DNA of 57,483 nucleotides from Candidatus Bathyarchaeota archaeon (GCA_016927015.1 JAFGNM010000066.1:1-57483), one strand, 5' to 3'; positions 1 to 10,532 are shown, numbered from the stretch's first letter. Notes: generated from the sequence alone by a model not told the origin. A program made the numbers and translations.

Positions 1-85
1 GCGGGGGTCTCCCAGTCTGGTCAAAGGAGCAGGGCTTAGGACCCTGTCGCGTAGGCGTTCGTGGGTTCGAATCCCACCCCCCGCA
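1..85 (+). tRNA. tRNA-Leu (anticodon TAG)
   Basis: Acceptor GCGGGGG pairs with CCCCCGC; anticodon stem CAGGG/CCCTG with loop CTTAGGA; long variable arm; T-loop GTTCGAATC. Confidence 0.95.
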
Positions 86-202
86 CTTATATAATCAAAA
101 TTAAGCAAAATTGACGGCGTGTTGCTCACAAGAGCCTAACCAATTTTACGTAAACAAATATATCCAGCCAATGCTTAGGGAATTGAGACGGAGAAGACTT
201 GA

Positions 203-787
203 TTGAACAGAAACTTTTTGATAGCAATAGTCATTGTCGTTATCGCTTTGATAGTTGGCGGTATCTTTGCGGTGCTTTATTTTGGCACCTACAACAACAT
301 AGTTACTCTTGAAGCCACAGCGGACGAAAAATGGGCACAGGTCCAGCAGGAGCTTCAAAGAAGATACGACCTCATACCTAACGTGGTAAACGCGGCTAAA
401 CTTTACATAGAATACGAAGGCTCCGTACTGGAAGAAATAACGAGTCTTAGAAGCCAATGGGCTGCAGCCAGCCAAACGGGTGATGTTGACTCCATAAACA
501 ACGCTACAGGCGATTTGGAATCAAGCCTTTCAAGGCTGATTGTGGTTTTCGAGAATTACCCTGAACTGAAGGCGTCTCAAATAGTTGAAGACATGATGAT
601 AGAACTGGAGGGAACCGAAAACAGAATCTCAACCGAACGGATGCGGTACAACGAAGCCGTAAGAGACTACAACGTAGCCGTTAAAGCGTTCCCAGGCAAC
701 TTCTGGGCTTCAGGATGGGGATTTGAAAGCAAAGCATACTTCGAAGCAAAAGTTGGTGCAGAAGACCCTCCACAAGTCCCATTGTAG
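203..787 (+). CDS. LemA family protein
   Basis: N-terminal TM then YNNIVTLEATADEKWAQVQQELQRRYDLIPNVVNAAKLYIEYE...ERMRYNEAVRDYN, typical of LemA; TTG start. Confidence 0.92.
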   Translation: MNRNFLIAIVIVVIALIVGGIFAVLYFGTYNNIVTLEATADEKWAQVQQELQRRYDLIPNVVNAAKLYIEYEGSVLEEITSLRSQWAAASQTGDVDSINNATGDLESSLSRLIVVFENYPELKASQIVEDMMIELEGTENRISTERMRYNEAVRDYNVAVKAFPGNFWASGWGFESKAYFEAKVGAEDPPQVPL

Positions 788-810
788 CCCAGATAAGAGG
801 CAAACTGGCA

Positions 811-1545
811 ATGCCCAGCGTATCAGGAAAAATATTTTCCGTAATTTTTGTTTTCACGCTTCTTCCCATGCTGGTTCTCCCCGCTCAAGGCTACCTAATC
901 CCCATCGAGTGGATAGACGAAATCGAATATTACGCGCTCCAAGTGGACCATGACACAACGGCGGAAATAGTTGTGGTGGTTCTCCAGTCACTTACTGGGC
1001 ATGAAGTAACAGATGGAGACGGCAACGAAATATTGGATATAGTCCAGCTTGGAGTCTACATTTTCAATGAGCTACCTTTAGAAACCTATGATGGCGACAC
1101 AGTTGTGGGCATAGGAAAAGAGGGAAAAGACAACGGCGTGCTCATCCTTATTGCAATCGAAGAGCAGCAGTGGAGAATAGAAGTAGGCTACGGCTTGGAA
1201 GGCGACATAACTGACATAGAAACGAACCGCATAGCCCAAGATTATTTGGTTCCGCAACTAAGCCAAAGTAATTATGGAGAAGGACTTTACGACACGCTGG
1301 TTGCTCTCGGGCAGCAAATACCCGTCACCAACCAAACTACCGCTGAAGTTCGCGGAACATACTATTACGAGCAAGACACCGCAACAGAAGAAATTCCGTT
1401 CTGGGAAACCGACTGGTTCCTATATGGCATTATAATACTAATTGTTCTGCTCGGTTTCTCAGTAGGCGTTCCCGTATTCAGACGGGGCGGGGGAAGCAGT
1501 AGAGGCGGGCGCTCAGGTGGAGGCGGCTCCACAGGCAGATGGTAA
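811..1545 (+). CDS. TPM-domain (YgcG-like) membrane protein with Gly-rich tail
   Basis: TPM-like core (VVGIGKEGKDNGVLILIAIEEQQWRIEVGYGLEGDITD), C-terminal TM, Gly/Ser/Arg tail; follows lemA. Confidence 0.88.
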   Translation: MPSVSGKIFSVIFVFTLLPMLVLPAQGYLIPIEWIDEIEYYALQVDHDTTAEIVVVVLQSLTGHEVTDGDGNEILDIVQLGVYIFNELPLETYDGDTVVGIGKEGKDNGVLILIAIEEQQWRIEVGYGLEGDITDIETNRIAQDYLVPQLSQSNYGEGLYDTLVALGQQIPVTNQTTAEVRGTYYYEQDTATEEIPFWETDWFLYGIIILIVLLGFSVGVPVFRRGGGSSRGGRSGGGGSTGRW

Positions 1546-1585
1546 ACACCTGTATTAGTTAGGGCGAAGAATCAGTCTTTGACGT

Positions 1586-2575
1586 TTACTTTTTAGTTTC
1601 AATTGTTATGACGTATTGTTTGCTGACGCTGCTTTTGTGGTCTTCGTCACCCTCAAATTTGGCGTGGATTTCAGCAGTGTTATCGAAAGCATCAGTTTTT
1701 TTGGCTTTCCACTCTACAGCGAAACTTCCATCTGCTTGGGTGACTCCTGAAGCTAAGAGGTCGTCTCTGCCTATGTCCACGTCAAATATCCCCACAGTTT
1801 TGCCTGACAGAGGCTTTCCGCCTTCTTCGAAAAGTTTCCCCGTGAACGTCACGGTGCTACCTTTTTTGGCGCTGGTTGCAGGAGCATCAAGAATAAGCGT
1901 GGTTCTCGCAGGCTTCATAATCGCCTTCGGCAGCTTCTTCTGAATTATCTGGGTTACGATACTTCCGCTTGGGATGAGAATGTCTTTTAAGCCATCTTCA
2001 GTCTCCAAGATAACATGCATCAATTTAATCTCTTTAACCGTACCAGTTTGACCCGCCACCGTTATCACGTCACCGTAGGTGAAGGGGCGCGAAAGCAAGA
2101 GAAAAATGCCCGCAACGACGTGTGTGAGTATGGTTTGGGTGGCGAAGCCAGCAACTAGACCGCCGAAGGAACCCACAGTCAAGGCTGCGGCTGGGTCAAC
2201 GTTAAATATGGAGGTCATTAACGCCAGCAGAACAGCGATGCCTGCAATTCGTGTTATTGTTCGTAAAGTCGCAGCTGTAGCGTGCTCAGTCGCCTGTCTA
2301 AAATACGTGTAGACCATTCCGCTTGCGGCGTTAACTGCAAGGTAGCCGAAAACGAAAATCACCGCGGCCTGAATGTATCGAAGGTAAGGATGGACCGCCA
2401 ACAAAATACCGCTGTACTGCTGAAGAAAAGCTGGCATGTCATCAGCTGAGGTCCAACCGAAAAGAAAGTTCATCAAAACCAGCACTATGGCAAGCAACAC
2501 AATGTATGCAACTGTTTTGGAAAGCGCATAACGAAAACTCGGAATTTCCTTCTCTTCACATTTTGCAGCCGTCAA
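1586..2575 (-). CDS. MscS-family mechanosensitive channel with C-terminal Ig-like/Big domain
   Basis: VGSFGGLVAGFATQTILTHVVAGIFLLLSRPFTYGDVITVAGQTGTVKEIKL is MscS-like; C-terminus (STVTFTGKLFEEGGKPLSGKTVGIFD) is Ig-like. Confidence 0.88.
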   Translation of the reverse strand: MTAAKCEEKEIPSFRYALSKTVAYIVLLAIVLVLMNFLFGWTSADDMPAFLQQYSGILLAVHPYLRYIQAAVIFVFGYLAVNAASGMVYTYFRQATEHATAATLRTITRIAGIAVLLALMTSIFNVDPAAALTVGSFGGLVAGFATQTILTHVVAGIFLLLSRPFTYGDVITVAGQTGTVKEIKLMHVILETEDGLKDILIPSGSIVTQIIQKKLPKAIMKPARTTLILDAPATSAKKGSTVTFTGKLFEEGGKPLSGKTVGIFDVDIGRDDLLASGVTQADGSFAVEWKAKKTDAFDNTAEIHAKFEGDEDHKSSVSKQYVITIETKK

Positions 2576-2672
2576 GTCCCGTCACCAAATTATTGTTACC
2601 GTTAGAGAAACACTTTTCATTAAAAATTTTTGCGCTCCGATACCGCGTTTTTTCAGCGTTAACGTTCTAAAC

Positions 2673-3710
2673 TCAGGGTTCGAGTAAAATTTGCATGTCT
2701 GCGTCTCGGAAGCGTTGAAATGCTCTTGCGCCGTATCTGTTGTCCAATCTCTGCACGTAAGTTTGTAGCGCTTTGAGAGTAGCCGCGCTGCCAACCTTTT
2801 CCTCAAATGACATCTGCAGGACCCAACCCTTCTTTCGAAGATACCCTGTGCCAGTCGTTAAATCGTCACTATCCACGCCCTCTAACGCAACGCGTTCGCA
2901 GCAAACTCCGAATTCAGATAAAACCTTGAAAACAGTGTCTTCAACAAAAGACCAAATCGCCAGCGTCTTCTCGCTGCCCCGGTTATCGATGTAAGTCTCG
3001 GCGTCAACAACAAGGCTTGTACCCGTCTCTTTCTCGAATTTGCCGTAATTTCCGAGTAACCACAGAAACCTCGAAACATGTGCTCTTTGGTTTTCAAGTT
3101 TGTGCTGTTGAGCAAATGTGTCGGTGCCCCGCAGCCCCAACGAGGAACGTGCCAAGTTTGCGAGCAAATTGTGAACTGCTTTGAAAGATGCGGTCTCTTC
3201 TTTGGAGAAGGGCAGATTCCGTGGAAAGTCAGCAATTCTTGTCTCAGATGTTGGAATTTTTGCAGGTTCCACAATCTCGTCGGGCTTAAGCGAAGCGCGA
3301 ATAGCCTCTAAACGCTTTATTCCCTCGAAAGGTTCGACAAACGAGTGATACGCCTCTTCAGAAATCGGCGCGCCAAGCTTCGCTTCAATGCTTTCACGGT
3401 TCCAAGCGCCCGCCGTTGCTTTCAACGTGTCGCATGGAAAACTAGCGCAGTAAGCACAGTTTGGCACTCCAGTTTTGTCTACGCACCGCCGTATCAAGCA
3501 TTTTCGGTTAGGCAACCTTGATTCTTTAGGGATTTCAGAGTCTGGAGTCTGGCAGGTCACGCACGGCGTCTTAATTGGCATGTACCCGAGAATTCTCTTG
3601 GCGTCGTTTCTATACTGCTCAAAATCTTTGGCGGTCATTTCTTTCCGCGGGTAAGGCCCCCAAGGGCACGCACCGCAGTCCATGCCGCATTTAGAAACAA
3701 GGTTTGGCAC
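2673..3710 (-). CDS. Cys-rich DUF3795-like protein
   Basis: N-terminus CGMDCGACPWGPYP and CxxC clusters (CVTCQTPD, CAYCASFPC). Confidence 0.6.
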   Translation of the reverse strand: MPNLVSKCGMDCGACPWGPYPRKEMTAKDFEQYRNDAKRILGYMPIKTPCVTCQTPDSEIPKESRLPNRKCLIRRCVDKTGVPNCAYCASFPCDTLKATAGAWNRESIEAKLGAPISEEAYHSFVEPFEGIKRLEAIRASLKPDEIVEPAKIPTSETRIADFPRNLPFSKEETASFKAVHNLLANLARSSLGLRGTDTFAQQHKLENQRAHVSRFLWLLGNYGKFEKETGTSLVVDAETYIDNRGSEKTLAIWSFVEDTVFKVLSEFGVCCERVALEGVDSDDLTTGTGYLRKKGWVLQMSFEEKVGSAATLKALQTYVQRLDNRYGARAFQRFRDADMQILLEP

Positions 3711-3934
3711 TCGTTAAACCTCAATAAACAAAGCAGAGAAACGCAATAAAAGATTTCTCCTATAACCAACTGTGAAGCATAAAAGGCGTTAGTGAAGCAA
3801 ACAACAATGAGCGTTTGGGTAGCCCTTGGACTATCGGTCGGTATTCAATCTGAGCAAAAATCATGTAACAAGATGGCTCGAGGACTGAAGCTTGAAACTT
3901 CGTTTTTCACAATTTCGGTTTCAAACATCGCGCT

Positions 3935-4789
3935 CTATTGAAGCGGCGGCTTCCTTTGTACAAGGGCTTTCACAGCGTTGACGAGTTCTTCACACGCGAA
4001 TTGCCTGTTCTCCACGGAGCCATCAGTTTCCAAGCCCTCAACTTTCTTCTCCAGACTCCTCACCTGCTCAGTTACGGCTTGTTTCTTTTCCTCGTACTCG
4101 CCGTGGAGTTTTTCCTGCTCAACCTCAAAAGCCTTCGCGACCGATTCAAGTTCGCTTTTAGCGGCATCCAGTTTCCGAGTCACCTCAGCTGCTTTATGCG
4201 ACTTAGCTCTTCGCGCGAAGGGACTGAAGATGCTTGCTTTCATTTGACTGGTCTCTTCAAGTTCTTCTTCGAAGTCACGGACCCTGCGGGTTAAGCGTTT
4301 GACTTCACTGTTTCTTTTCGACGACAGGGTCTGAGTTGCATCAGCATATTCCGCGTCAGTCTGAACGAGAAGATTATTCTGTTTTGCAAGACGTCGTGTA
4401 GCCTCTTCGAGAACAGCCTCCTCACGTCGGTTCGCGGCAAGTTTAAGCTCAATGTCAGCGATTACTTGTGAGCGTTCTTTCACGAACTCTTCATCCACGT
4501 TTACGGCTGGATTTGACTCAAACTCGGAGAGAACGCTCTTCAGACTTAACAACCAATCGTCATAATACTGGCTGAACGGCGAAAACGCAAAAATCTGGCC
4601 TCCAAGGTTGCTCAGTCTGCCGAGAGTTTTCTCCACAACCTCTTCGAAAGTGGGAGCTTCGCTCGCTTCCAGCAGGTATTTGCCGCCGGAACGATGTTTC
4701 TGCCCTTTCGTCTTCCCCTTCTCATGGCGCACCTTTCCGCGGCCTCGCCCACTGTTGCGACGTGAACTCGTTTGAGGTCGGTAGCTCAT
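3935..4789 (-). CDS. coiled-coil protein with basic N-terminus
   Basis: Long ORF with Arg/Gly-rich N-terminus and heptad-like Glu/Lys/Leu-rich middle; no recognised domain. Confidence 0.7.
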   Translation of the reverse strand: MSYRPQTSSRRNSGRGRGKVRHEKGKTKGQKHRSGGKYLLEASEAPTFEEVVEKTLGRLSNLGGQIFAFSPFSQYYDDWLLSLKSVLSEFESNPAVNVDEEFVKERSQVIADIELKLAANRREEAVLEEATRRLAKQNNLLVQTDAEYADATQTLSSKRNSEVKRLTRRVRDFEEELEETSQMKASIFSPFARRAKSHKAAEVTRKLDAAKSELESVAKAFEVEQEKLHGEYEEKKQAVTEQVRSLEKKVEGLETDGSVENRQFACEELVNAVKALVQRKPPLQ

Positions 4790-4865
4790 TAACGAACCCT
4801 TCCTGTTTCAAGGATAGTTAAGCAACTGTTTAACTGTTAAGAGTTTCTGCAATCTGAAACCCCTG

Positions 4866-5507
4866 TTAAGGCAATTGTCTGCATGGAACAAGAGTGCACA
4901 GCGAGCCGTGAGCGCTCTTCTTGCCCAAATCAAAAGCTTTCAAGTTCTGCTCTATAGTCTTTTTCGGCACTGCCTCCGAGATGCTTTCTCTGATGGCTTT
5001 CTCGTCTACTGGGAAGGCTTCGAGGGCTGACAGGCAACCCAAGAAAACTGTGTTCTCGGTTCTCACGTTTCCGCTTTCTCTTGCAAGCTTTAAGGCGTCA
5101 ACAACCGCGATGTTCTGCGTCCAACCCCTCAGCTTAGCAACGATGTCTTCAAGGGTGATGTATTTTGACTCTTTCTCAGTTATGATTTTTGAGGTTTCAA
5201 TCGGCGGATGCATAATTCGCTTGTTCATTAGCACTATGCCATCTTTCTTCAGGTACTCTATGTAACGCAGCGTCTCAATCGCCTCAAGGGACAGGAGGAT
5301 GTCCGCCTCGCCATACGGGATTAACGGTGAAAACGCGTCTTCGCCTATTCGCAAGTGAACGGAGACAGCTCCGCTTCTCTGGCTCAACCCATACATTTCG
5401 CCAGTTATCACGTTGGCGCCGCTTTTGGCGCAAGCGTTTCCTATCACAGTCGTCAGGAGTACGAGTCCTTGTCCGCCGACGCCGCATATGAATATGTTCA
5501 GGCTCAT
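4866..5507 (-). CDS. iorB: indolepyruvate ferredoxin oxidoreductase beta subunit
   Basis: MSLNIFICGVGGQGLVLLTTVIGNACAKSGANVITGEMYGLSQRSGAVSVHLRIGE; overlaps iorA by 4 nt. Confidence 0.93.
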   Translation of the reverse strand: MSLNIFICGVGGQGLVLLTTVIGNACAKSGANVITGEMYGLSQRSGAVSVHLRIGEDAFSPLIPYGEADILLSLEAIETLRYIEYLKKDGIVLMNKRIMHPPIETSKIITEKESKYITLEDIVAKLRGWTQNIAVVDALKLARESGNVRTENTVFLGCLSALEAFPVDEKAIRESISEAVPKKTIEQNLKAFDLGKKSAHGSLCTLVPCRQLP

Positions 5508-7405
5508 GTTTTCACCTCAGTTCGCTTTACTGACTGTATCGGGCATAATCGGGCGCAGACGGAACAGCCGTCGCAAAGTTCAGGCGATATCCGCGGTTGC
5601 TGGTCCTCGTCCAGTTCGTAGGCTGGACAGTAAAACGTTCTCAAGCAAACGTACGGTCTCTTGCACATGTCTTTATCCACGTAGAACGGCACAATCTTTT
5701 CGCCGCGACGCCTCTTGTTACGGTCACCGTAAAGCGCGCACTCTCTTCTGGAAACGACAACGGCGAGCCCGTCGTAATCAAGCGCCTTCCTGAACACTTC
5801 CACGTTGCCCTTGACATCGTACGAATCAACAATTTCCACGAATTCGACGCCTATGGCTTTGCAGATGTTTTCTATGGATATCTTTTTTCCTTGCCGCCCG
5901 CCTGCCGTGAACTCGGTTGACGGGTTAAACTGTTGCCCAGTCATGGCTGTTACGGAATTGTCCAGAATTAGCATGGTGAATTTGTTGCCGTTGTGAACCG
6001 CGTTGATAAGCGCAGGTATAGTCGCGTGGTAGAAAGTTGAGTCACCAACCACCGCCACAACTCGTTCCTCGATAACATGTGACAAGCCGTTTGCTACGCC
6101 TACCGAGGCGCCCATGCAGAGCGAGCTGTCGCCGCGCGATATGGGCGGATAAATCCACATTGAGTAGCAGCCTATGTCATTCGAGAAATAGTGCTCTTGA
6201 CCCTTAGCCACCTGAATCTTCAACGCTTGGTTAAGAGCCACAAACGTGCCTCTGTGCGGGCAGCCAGCGCAGAACGTCGGGTACCTGTCTGGAATAACCT
6301 CCTTGAACTTCGCGGCTTCTTCAACGATAGCCTCGTGCCCAGCGTACTCCACGCCCATAGAGGAAGCGATTCCCCGAGCAACAATGTTCGGGTTATACTC
6401 CCACGCCTCTGAAAAAACGCCAGAGTTCTTGCCGAAAACCTCTAGACCAGGATTAGCGTCTTTGGCGATGGCGCATAGTTCCTTCTCCAAGTACGGCGAA
6501 AGCTCTTCCACAACGACGACTTTTTTCAGGTTTTTAATGAAGCGTTTAATCGTGTTTTTCGGAAGCGGGTACGTGGTGCCAAGCTTCAGGATGTTGACTT
6601 TGTTTTGGAGCTTCAGCATCTTCAGCGCCTCCAGCACATGCAGGTAGGAGACTGAAGCGGTTACGACGCCAACGTCTGAGTCAGCCTGCTTGGTGAAGTT
6701 GAATTCTGACTGGTCGAACTCTTCCGCCAGCTTAGCGGTGCGCTCAAGCATTTTAAGCTTTTTTCGCCGTGCAACCGCGCCCAACGTAGTGTATTCCTCG
6801 TTAAGTTCTTTCCATTTGACCTTCTTGAATTCGCTACGGTTGATTTCGCCTAGCTGGACGATTCCGCTTTGATGGTTTACCCTTGTAACGGTGCGGATAA
6901 TCACGGGCACCCTGTGCTTCTCGGAGATTTCGAACGCTTTTTTCACCATGTCTTTGGCTTCTTGCGGTGAAGACGGTTCAAACATTGGTATGTACGCGTT
7001 AGGTCCGAAGAATCTGCCGTCTTGCTCTGACTGAGATGAGTGCGCGTGCGGGTCGTCTGCCATCACCACTACCAAGCCGCCTTTTACTCCTGTGTAGCCG
7101 AGAACAAACAGTGTGTCAGAAGCAACGTTTGTTCCAACGCTCTTCATGGCTGTGAGGCTTCTGACTCCTGCGAAGGCGGCGCCGGCGCACACTTCAAGTG
7201 CGACTTTCTCGTTTGTGGTGATTTCCATTTGGTAATCAAAGTTTCCCAGCGCGTCTGAAAACGTGTCCAAAACCTCGGAAGTAGGCGCACCAGGATAGAA
7301 AGCTACGACCTTCACGTCAGCTTCTAAAGCGCCTCTAACGATTGCCTCGTTGCCCAGCATGAAAGCTGCTTTCTTTTCTTTAGATAAAACGTCCTTGAGA
7401 ACCAT
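5504..7405 (-). CDS. iorA: indolepyruvate ferredoxin oxidoreductase alpha subunit
   Basis: Pyrimidine and TPP domains (YPTFCAGCPHRGTF, VVGDSTFYHATIPALINAVHNG) plus C-terminal ferredoxin motif (CDGCSVCARLCP). Confidence 0.95.
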   Translation of the reverse strand: MVLKDVLSKEKKAAFMLGNEAIVRGALEADVKVVAFYPGAPTSEVLDTFSDALGNFDYQMEITTNEKVALEVCAGAAFAGVRSLTAMKSVGTNVASDTLFVLGYTGVKGGLVVVMADDPHAHSSQSEQDGRFFGPNAYIPMFEPSSPQEAKDMVKKAFEISEKHRVPVIIRTVTRVNHQSGIVQLGEINRSEFKKVKWKELNEEYTTLGAVARRKKLKMLERTAKLAEEFDQSEFNFTKQADSDVGVVTASVSYLHVLEALKMLKLQNKVNILKLGTTYPLPKNTIKRFIKNLKKVVVVEELSPYLEKELCAIAKDANPGLEVFGKNSGVFSEAWEYNPNIVARGIASSMGVEYAGHEAIVEEAAKFKEVIPDRYPTFCAGCPHRGTFVALNQALKIQVAKGQEHYFSNDIGCYSMWIYPPISRGDSSLCMGASVGVANGLSHVIEERVVAVVGDSTFYHATIPALINAVHNGNKFTMLILDNSVTAMTGQQFNPSTEFTAGGRQGKKISIENICKAIGVEFVEIVDSYDVKGNVEVFRKALDYDGLAVVVSRRECALYGDRNKRRRGEKIVPFYVDKDMCKRPYVCLRTFYCPAYELDEDQQPRISPELCDGCSVCARLCPIQSVKRTEVKT

Positions 7406-7448
7406 ACGTAAACATGGTTTTCATTAGTAATAAATTTTCACGTTCAAC

Positions 7449-9368
7449 CTAGTTTTCCGCGTGTTTAGCTTTTATAGCAGCCAACTTTCCGCCTGCTTTC
7501 AGCAAATCTTTTTCGCGGTCGCTGAGGTCAAGCGCAACCCTGAACGCCACGCCTTTCGCAGCGTTCTTCACGCAGAGATTCCGCTGTAAACCCTTCACAT
7601 CCAACTCTAACATGTCGCCTTGAGCAACAGCCGCGTAGTCCTGTTTATCCACGAAAGTCAACGGAACAATCCCGAAGTTAACAAGGTTCGCAAGATGTAT
7701 CCGCGCAAACGACTTAGCAATGACCGCTTTCACACCGAGATACTTCGGCGCCAAAGCAGCATGCTCCCTCGAAGAGCCCTGACCATAGTTTTCGCCGCCA
7801 ACAATGAACCCGCCTCCCTTCGCTAAAGCCCTATCCGCAAAACTTGAATCCACATAACGGAACACGTGCTTGCTTATCTCGGGAATATTACTTCGCAGCG
7901 ACATGACTTCGGAACCGCCCGGCAGAATATCATCAGTTGAAACGTTATCACCTGTCTTCAACAAGACCTCGCCCGCGAGCCTCTCCGGAACCGGCGTGAA
8001 CTTGGGCAACGGCTTAATGTTTGGACCGCGCCTGACCTCGCCCGTGAAAGGTTGCTCTGGGAATATGAACATGCTGTCCTCAACGATTACCTTCTCGGGC
8101 AGTGTTATCTTGGGGTATTCGCCTATTTTTCGCGGGTCGGTGATTTCCCCGTAAAGTGCCGCTGCAACAGCTGTTTCTGGACTAGCCAAATAGACCTGCG
8201 CGCTCTGCGTTCCTGACCTGCCCTTGAAGTTGCGGTTGAAAGTTCTGATGGATACGGCGTCGGTTTGTGGCGCTTGCCCAATTCCGATGCATGGACCGCA
8301 CCCGTTCTCAAGTATTCTGGCGCCTGCTCGTATGATATCCACGAGTTCGCCGCTTGCAGCCAGGTTCTCCAGAACCTGCCGCGACCCAGACGAGATGGTG
8401 AGGCTGACTTTTTCGCTGACTTTTTTGCCTTTCAAGAGTGCGGCAACAGTTTTTAGGTCGCGAAGCGAAGAGTTTGTGCAGCTGCCGATGCAGACTTGGT
8501 CCACGGGTGTGCCTTCCACGTCGCTTACAGCTTTCACGTTGTCTGGGCTGTGAGGCAAAGCTATCAAAGGCTCAACCTTCCCCAAGTCTACTTCGATGAC
8601 CTCACTGTATTTGGCGTCGTCATCAGCCGTGAGCGGAAGCCACTGGTCAGCTCTGCCTTGGCTTCTTAGAAACGTTTTTGTCACTTCATCCGACGGGAAG
8701 ATGGATGTTGTTGCTCCTGTTTCTGTGCCCATGTTGGTTATGGTTGCTCTTTCGGGTACGCTTAGGGTTTTAACGCCTGAGCCGAAGTACTCCAAGATTT
8801 TGTTTACTCCGCCCTTCACACTTAGCCGTCTCAGCACCTCGAGTATCACGTCTTTTGCTGAAGCGAAAGGCGACAATGCACCTGTTAACTTGACGCCCAT
8901 GATGCTGGGCATTTCCAGGTAGAAAGGTTCTCCAGCCATAGCCGCGGCGACATCAAGGCCTCCAGCGCCTATAGCAATCATGCCCATGCCTCCGGCGGTG
9001 GGCGTGTGACTGTCGCTTCCCAGCAACGTGTAGCCTGGTCTGGCGAAACGTTCCAGATGAATCTGGTGGCAGATGCCGTTGCCAGGGCGAGAGAAAACAA
9101 CGCCGTATTTGGCTGCGACATCCTGCAAGTATCGGTGGTCGTCAGCGTTCCTGAAGTCGTTCTGCAGCATGTTGTGGTCAACAAAGCTCAGGCTCAACTT
9201 GGTCTTGACGCGGGGAACACCCATGGCTTCAAATTCGAGGTAAGCTAGGGTTCCAGTGGAATCCTGCGTTAGAGTGTGGTCTATCTTCAAGCCGATCTGT
9301 TCGCCCGGCTCCATTTTTCCTTCAGCTAGGTGATGTGTGATAATTTTCTCCGCCAAGGTTGTGCTCAT
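7449..9368 (-). CDS. aconitate hydratase (single chain)
   Basis: LGSDSHTPTAGGMGMIAIGAGGLDVA, VCIGSCTNSSLRDL, NGCGPCIGIGQAP, GGENYGQGSSREHAA. Start chosen at MSTTLAEKI rather than the longer track ORF. Confidence 0.95.
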   Translation of the reverse strand: MSTTLAEKIITHHLAEGKMEPGEQIGLKIDHTLTQDSTGTLAYLEFEAMGVPRVKTKLSLSFVDHNMLQNDFRNADDHRYLQDVAAKYGVVFSRPGNGICHQIHLERFARPGYTLLGSDSHTPTAGGMGMIAIGAGGLDVAAAMAGEPFYLEMPSIMGVKLTGALSPFASAKDVILEVLRRLSVKGGVNKILEYFGSGVKTLSVPERATITNMGTETGATTSIFPSDEVTKTFLRSQGRADQWLPLTADDDAKYSEVIEVDLGKVEPLIALPHSPDNVKAVSDVEGTPVDQVCIGSCTNSSLRDLKTVAALLKGKKVSEKVSLTISSGSRQVLENLAASGELVDIIRAGARILENGCGPCIGIGQAPQTDAVSIRTFNRNFKGRSGTQSAQVYLASPETAVAAALYGEITDPRKIGEYPKITLPEKVIVEDSMFIFPEQPFTGEVRRGPNIKPLPKFTPVPERLAGEVLLKTGDNVSTDDILPGGSEVMSLRSNIPEISKHVFRYVDSSFADRALAKGGGFIVGGENYGQGSSREHAALAPKYLGVKAVIAKSFARIHLANLVNFGIVPLTFVDKQDYAAVAQGDMLELDVKGLQRNLCVKNAAKGVAFRVALDLSDREKDLLKAGGKLAAIKAKHAEN

Positions 9369-9572
9369 GCTTTTTTCTCCTATTGACTTTTTTTTAATCT
9401 GCGAAGCGAAATTTCGCCTCAATTTCTTAATCAAAAATGGGCTGCTGGAAATTTAAGTTTCGTGTAACAAGACCGCGTTTTCAGTAAGCAAAGCATTAAA
9501 ATTCGCCAGTGAAAATGCCGAAACAGTAAAGGTTATGGGTTCCACACCTAAATAAGAAAAGGGGATTGGAAG

Positions 9573-10343
9573 ATGTCGTTCAAAGCGAAAATGGAAGAGA
9601 CCGCGAAGAAAAAAGAATCCAGCATTGTTTTAGCACTTGATTTTCCTTTTCACAGCCCAGAGAAACGCGAAGAACTCCTCGTCAAAGCTCAAGATGTTCT
9701 AGAGGCGGTTAACGCGTATGTGTGCGCCGTAAAAATCAATCATCACTTGGTTCTTCCTCTCGGCACTTTAGACGGAGTGCAAAAACTCGTAAAGCGAATC
9801 CATGAGAAAGGGCTTCTCGCAATAATGGATTGCAAAGTAAACGATATCGGCGCAACCAACCAAGTTATAGCCGATTACTATTACGCCGCAGGTTTTGACG
9901 CTTTAATAGCTAACCCGTTCGTAGGCTGGGAAGAAGGCTTAAAACCCATCTTCGACACGGCACGCAGGCTTCAACGCGGCGTGGTTCTCCTCGCTTACAT
10001 GAGCCACAAAGGAGCAAACGAAGGCTACGGCCAGACAATATACGACGAGAAAACAGGCGCAAAAACCGCCCAGTACATTTCCTTCGCGAAAAAAGCCCTG
10101 AACTGGAATGCTGACGGCGCAGTGGTGGGCGCAACGTACCCCGAAAAAATAAGTGAAATCCACGAAATACTTGGAGAAAACGTACCCATATACTCGCCGG
10201 GAATAGGTGCTCAAGGCGGGGCAGCGGAAACAGCGCTTAAGGCTGGTGCTCGCTACCTTATCGTGGGACGCGACATCACTCTTGCGCAGAGCCCAGGCGA
10301 GGCAGCTAAAAAGCTCTACTTGGCAATAAGGCACGCGAGATAA
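9573..10343 (+). CDS. pyrF: orotidine 5'-phosphate decarboxylase family protein
   Basis: IVLALDFPF, GLLAIMDCKVNDIGATNQVIADYYYAAGFDALIANPF, YSPGIGAQGGAAETALKAGARYLIVGRDI. Confidence 0.88.
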   Translation: MSFKAKMEETAKKKESSIVLALDFPFHSPEKREELLVKAQDVLEAVNAYVCAVKINHHLVLPLGTLDGVQKLVKRIHEKGLLAIMDCKVNDIGATNQVIADYYYAAGFDALIANPFVGWEEGLKPIFDTARRLQRGVVLLAYMSHKGANEGYGQTIYDEKTGAKTAQYISFAKKALNWNADGAVVGATYPEKISEIHEILGENVPIYSPGIGAQGGAAETALKAGARYLIVGRDITLAQSPGEAAKKLYLAIRHAR

Positions 10344-10379
10344 ACGCGTTTAAACAAGAATAGGATGTGGAATGCCAGT

Positions 10380-10532
10380 TTATCTTCCGCGTTTTTCCCA
10401 GAGCTCTTTCCTCAGCAAATCTCTGACGGCTGACCGTATTACTGAACTTCTGCTCGGATACATATTTGCCCTAACAAGTTCATCTAACCCTTCGAGATAA
10501 GCTTCGGGTAACAGAACAGTTACAAGTTTCAC
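10380..10532 (-). CDS. ribbon-helix-helix (CopG-like) microprotein, 50 aa
   Basis: Hand-translated: (M)KLVTVLLPEAYLEGLDELVRANMYPSRSSVIRSAVRDLLRKELWEKRGR; below the ORF-track length cutoff; GTG start. Confidence 0.8.
   Translation of the reverse strand: MKLVTVLLPEAYLEGLDELVRANMYPSRSSVIRSAVRDLLRKELWEKRGR

Noticed and set aside
3807-3941. 44-aa ORF MSVWVALGLSVGIQSEQKSCNKMARGLKLETSFFTISVSNIALY
   Set aside because: No convincing SD and no recognisable features; overlaps the end of the convergent coiled-coil gene.
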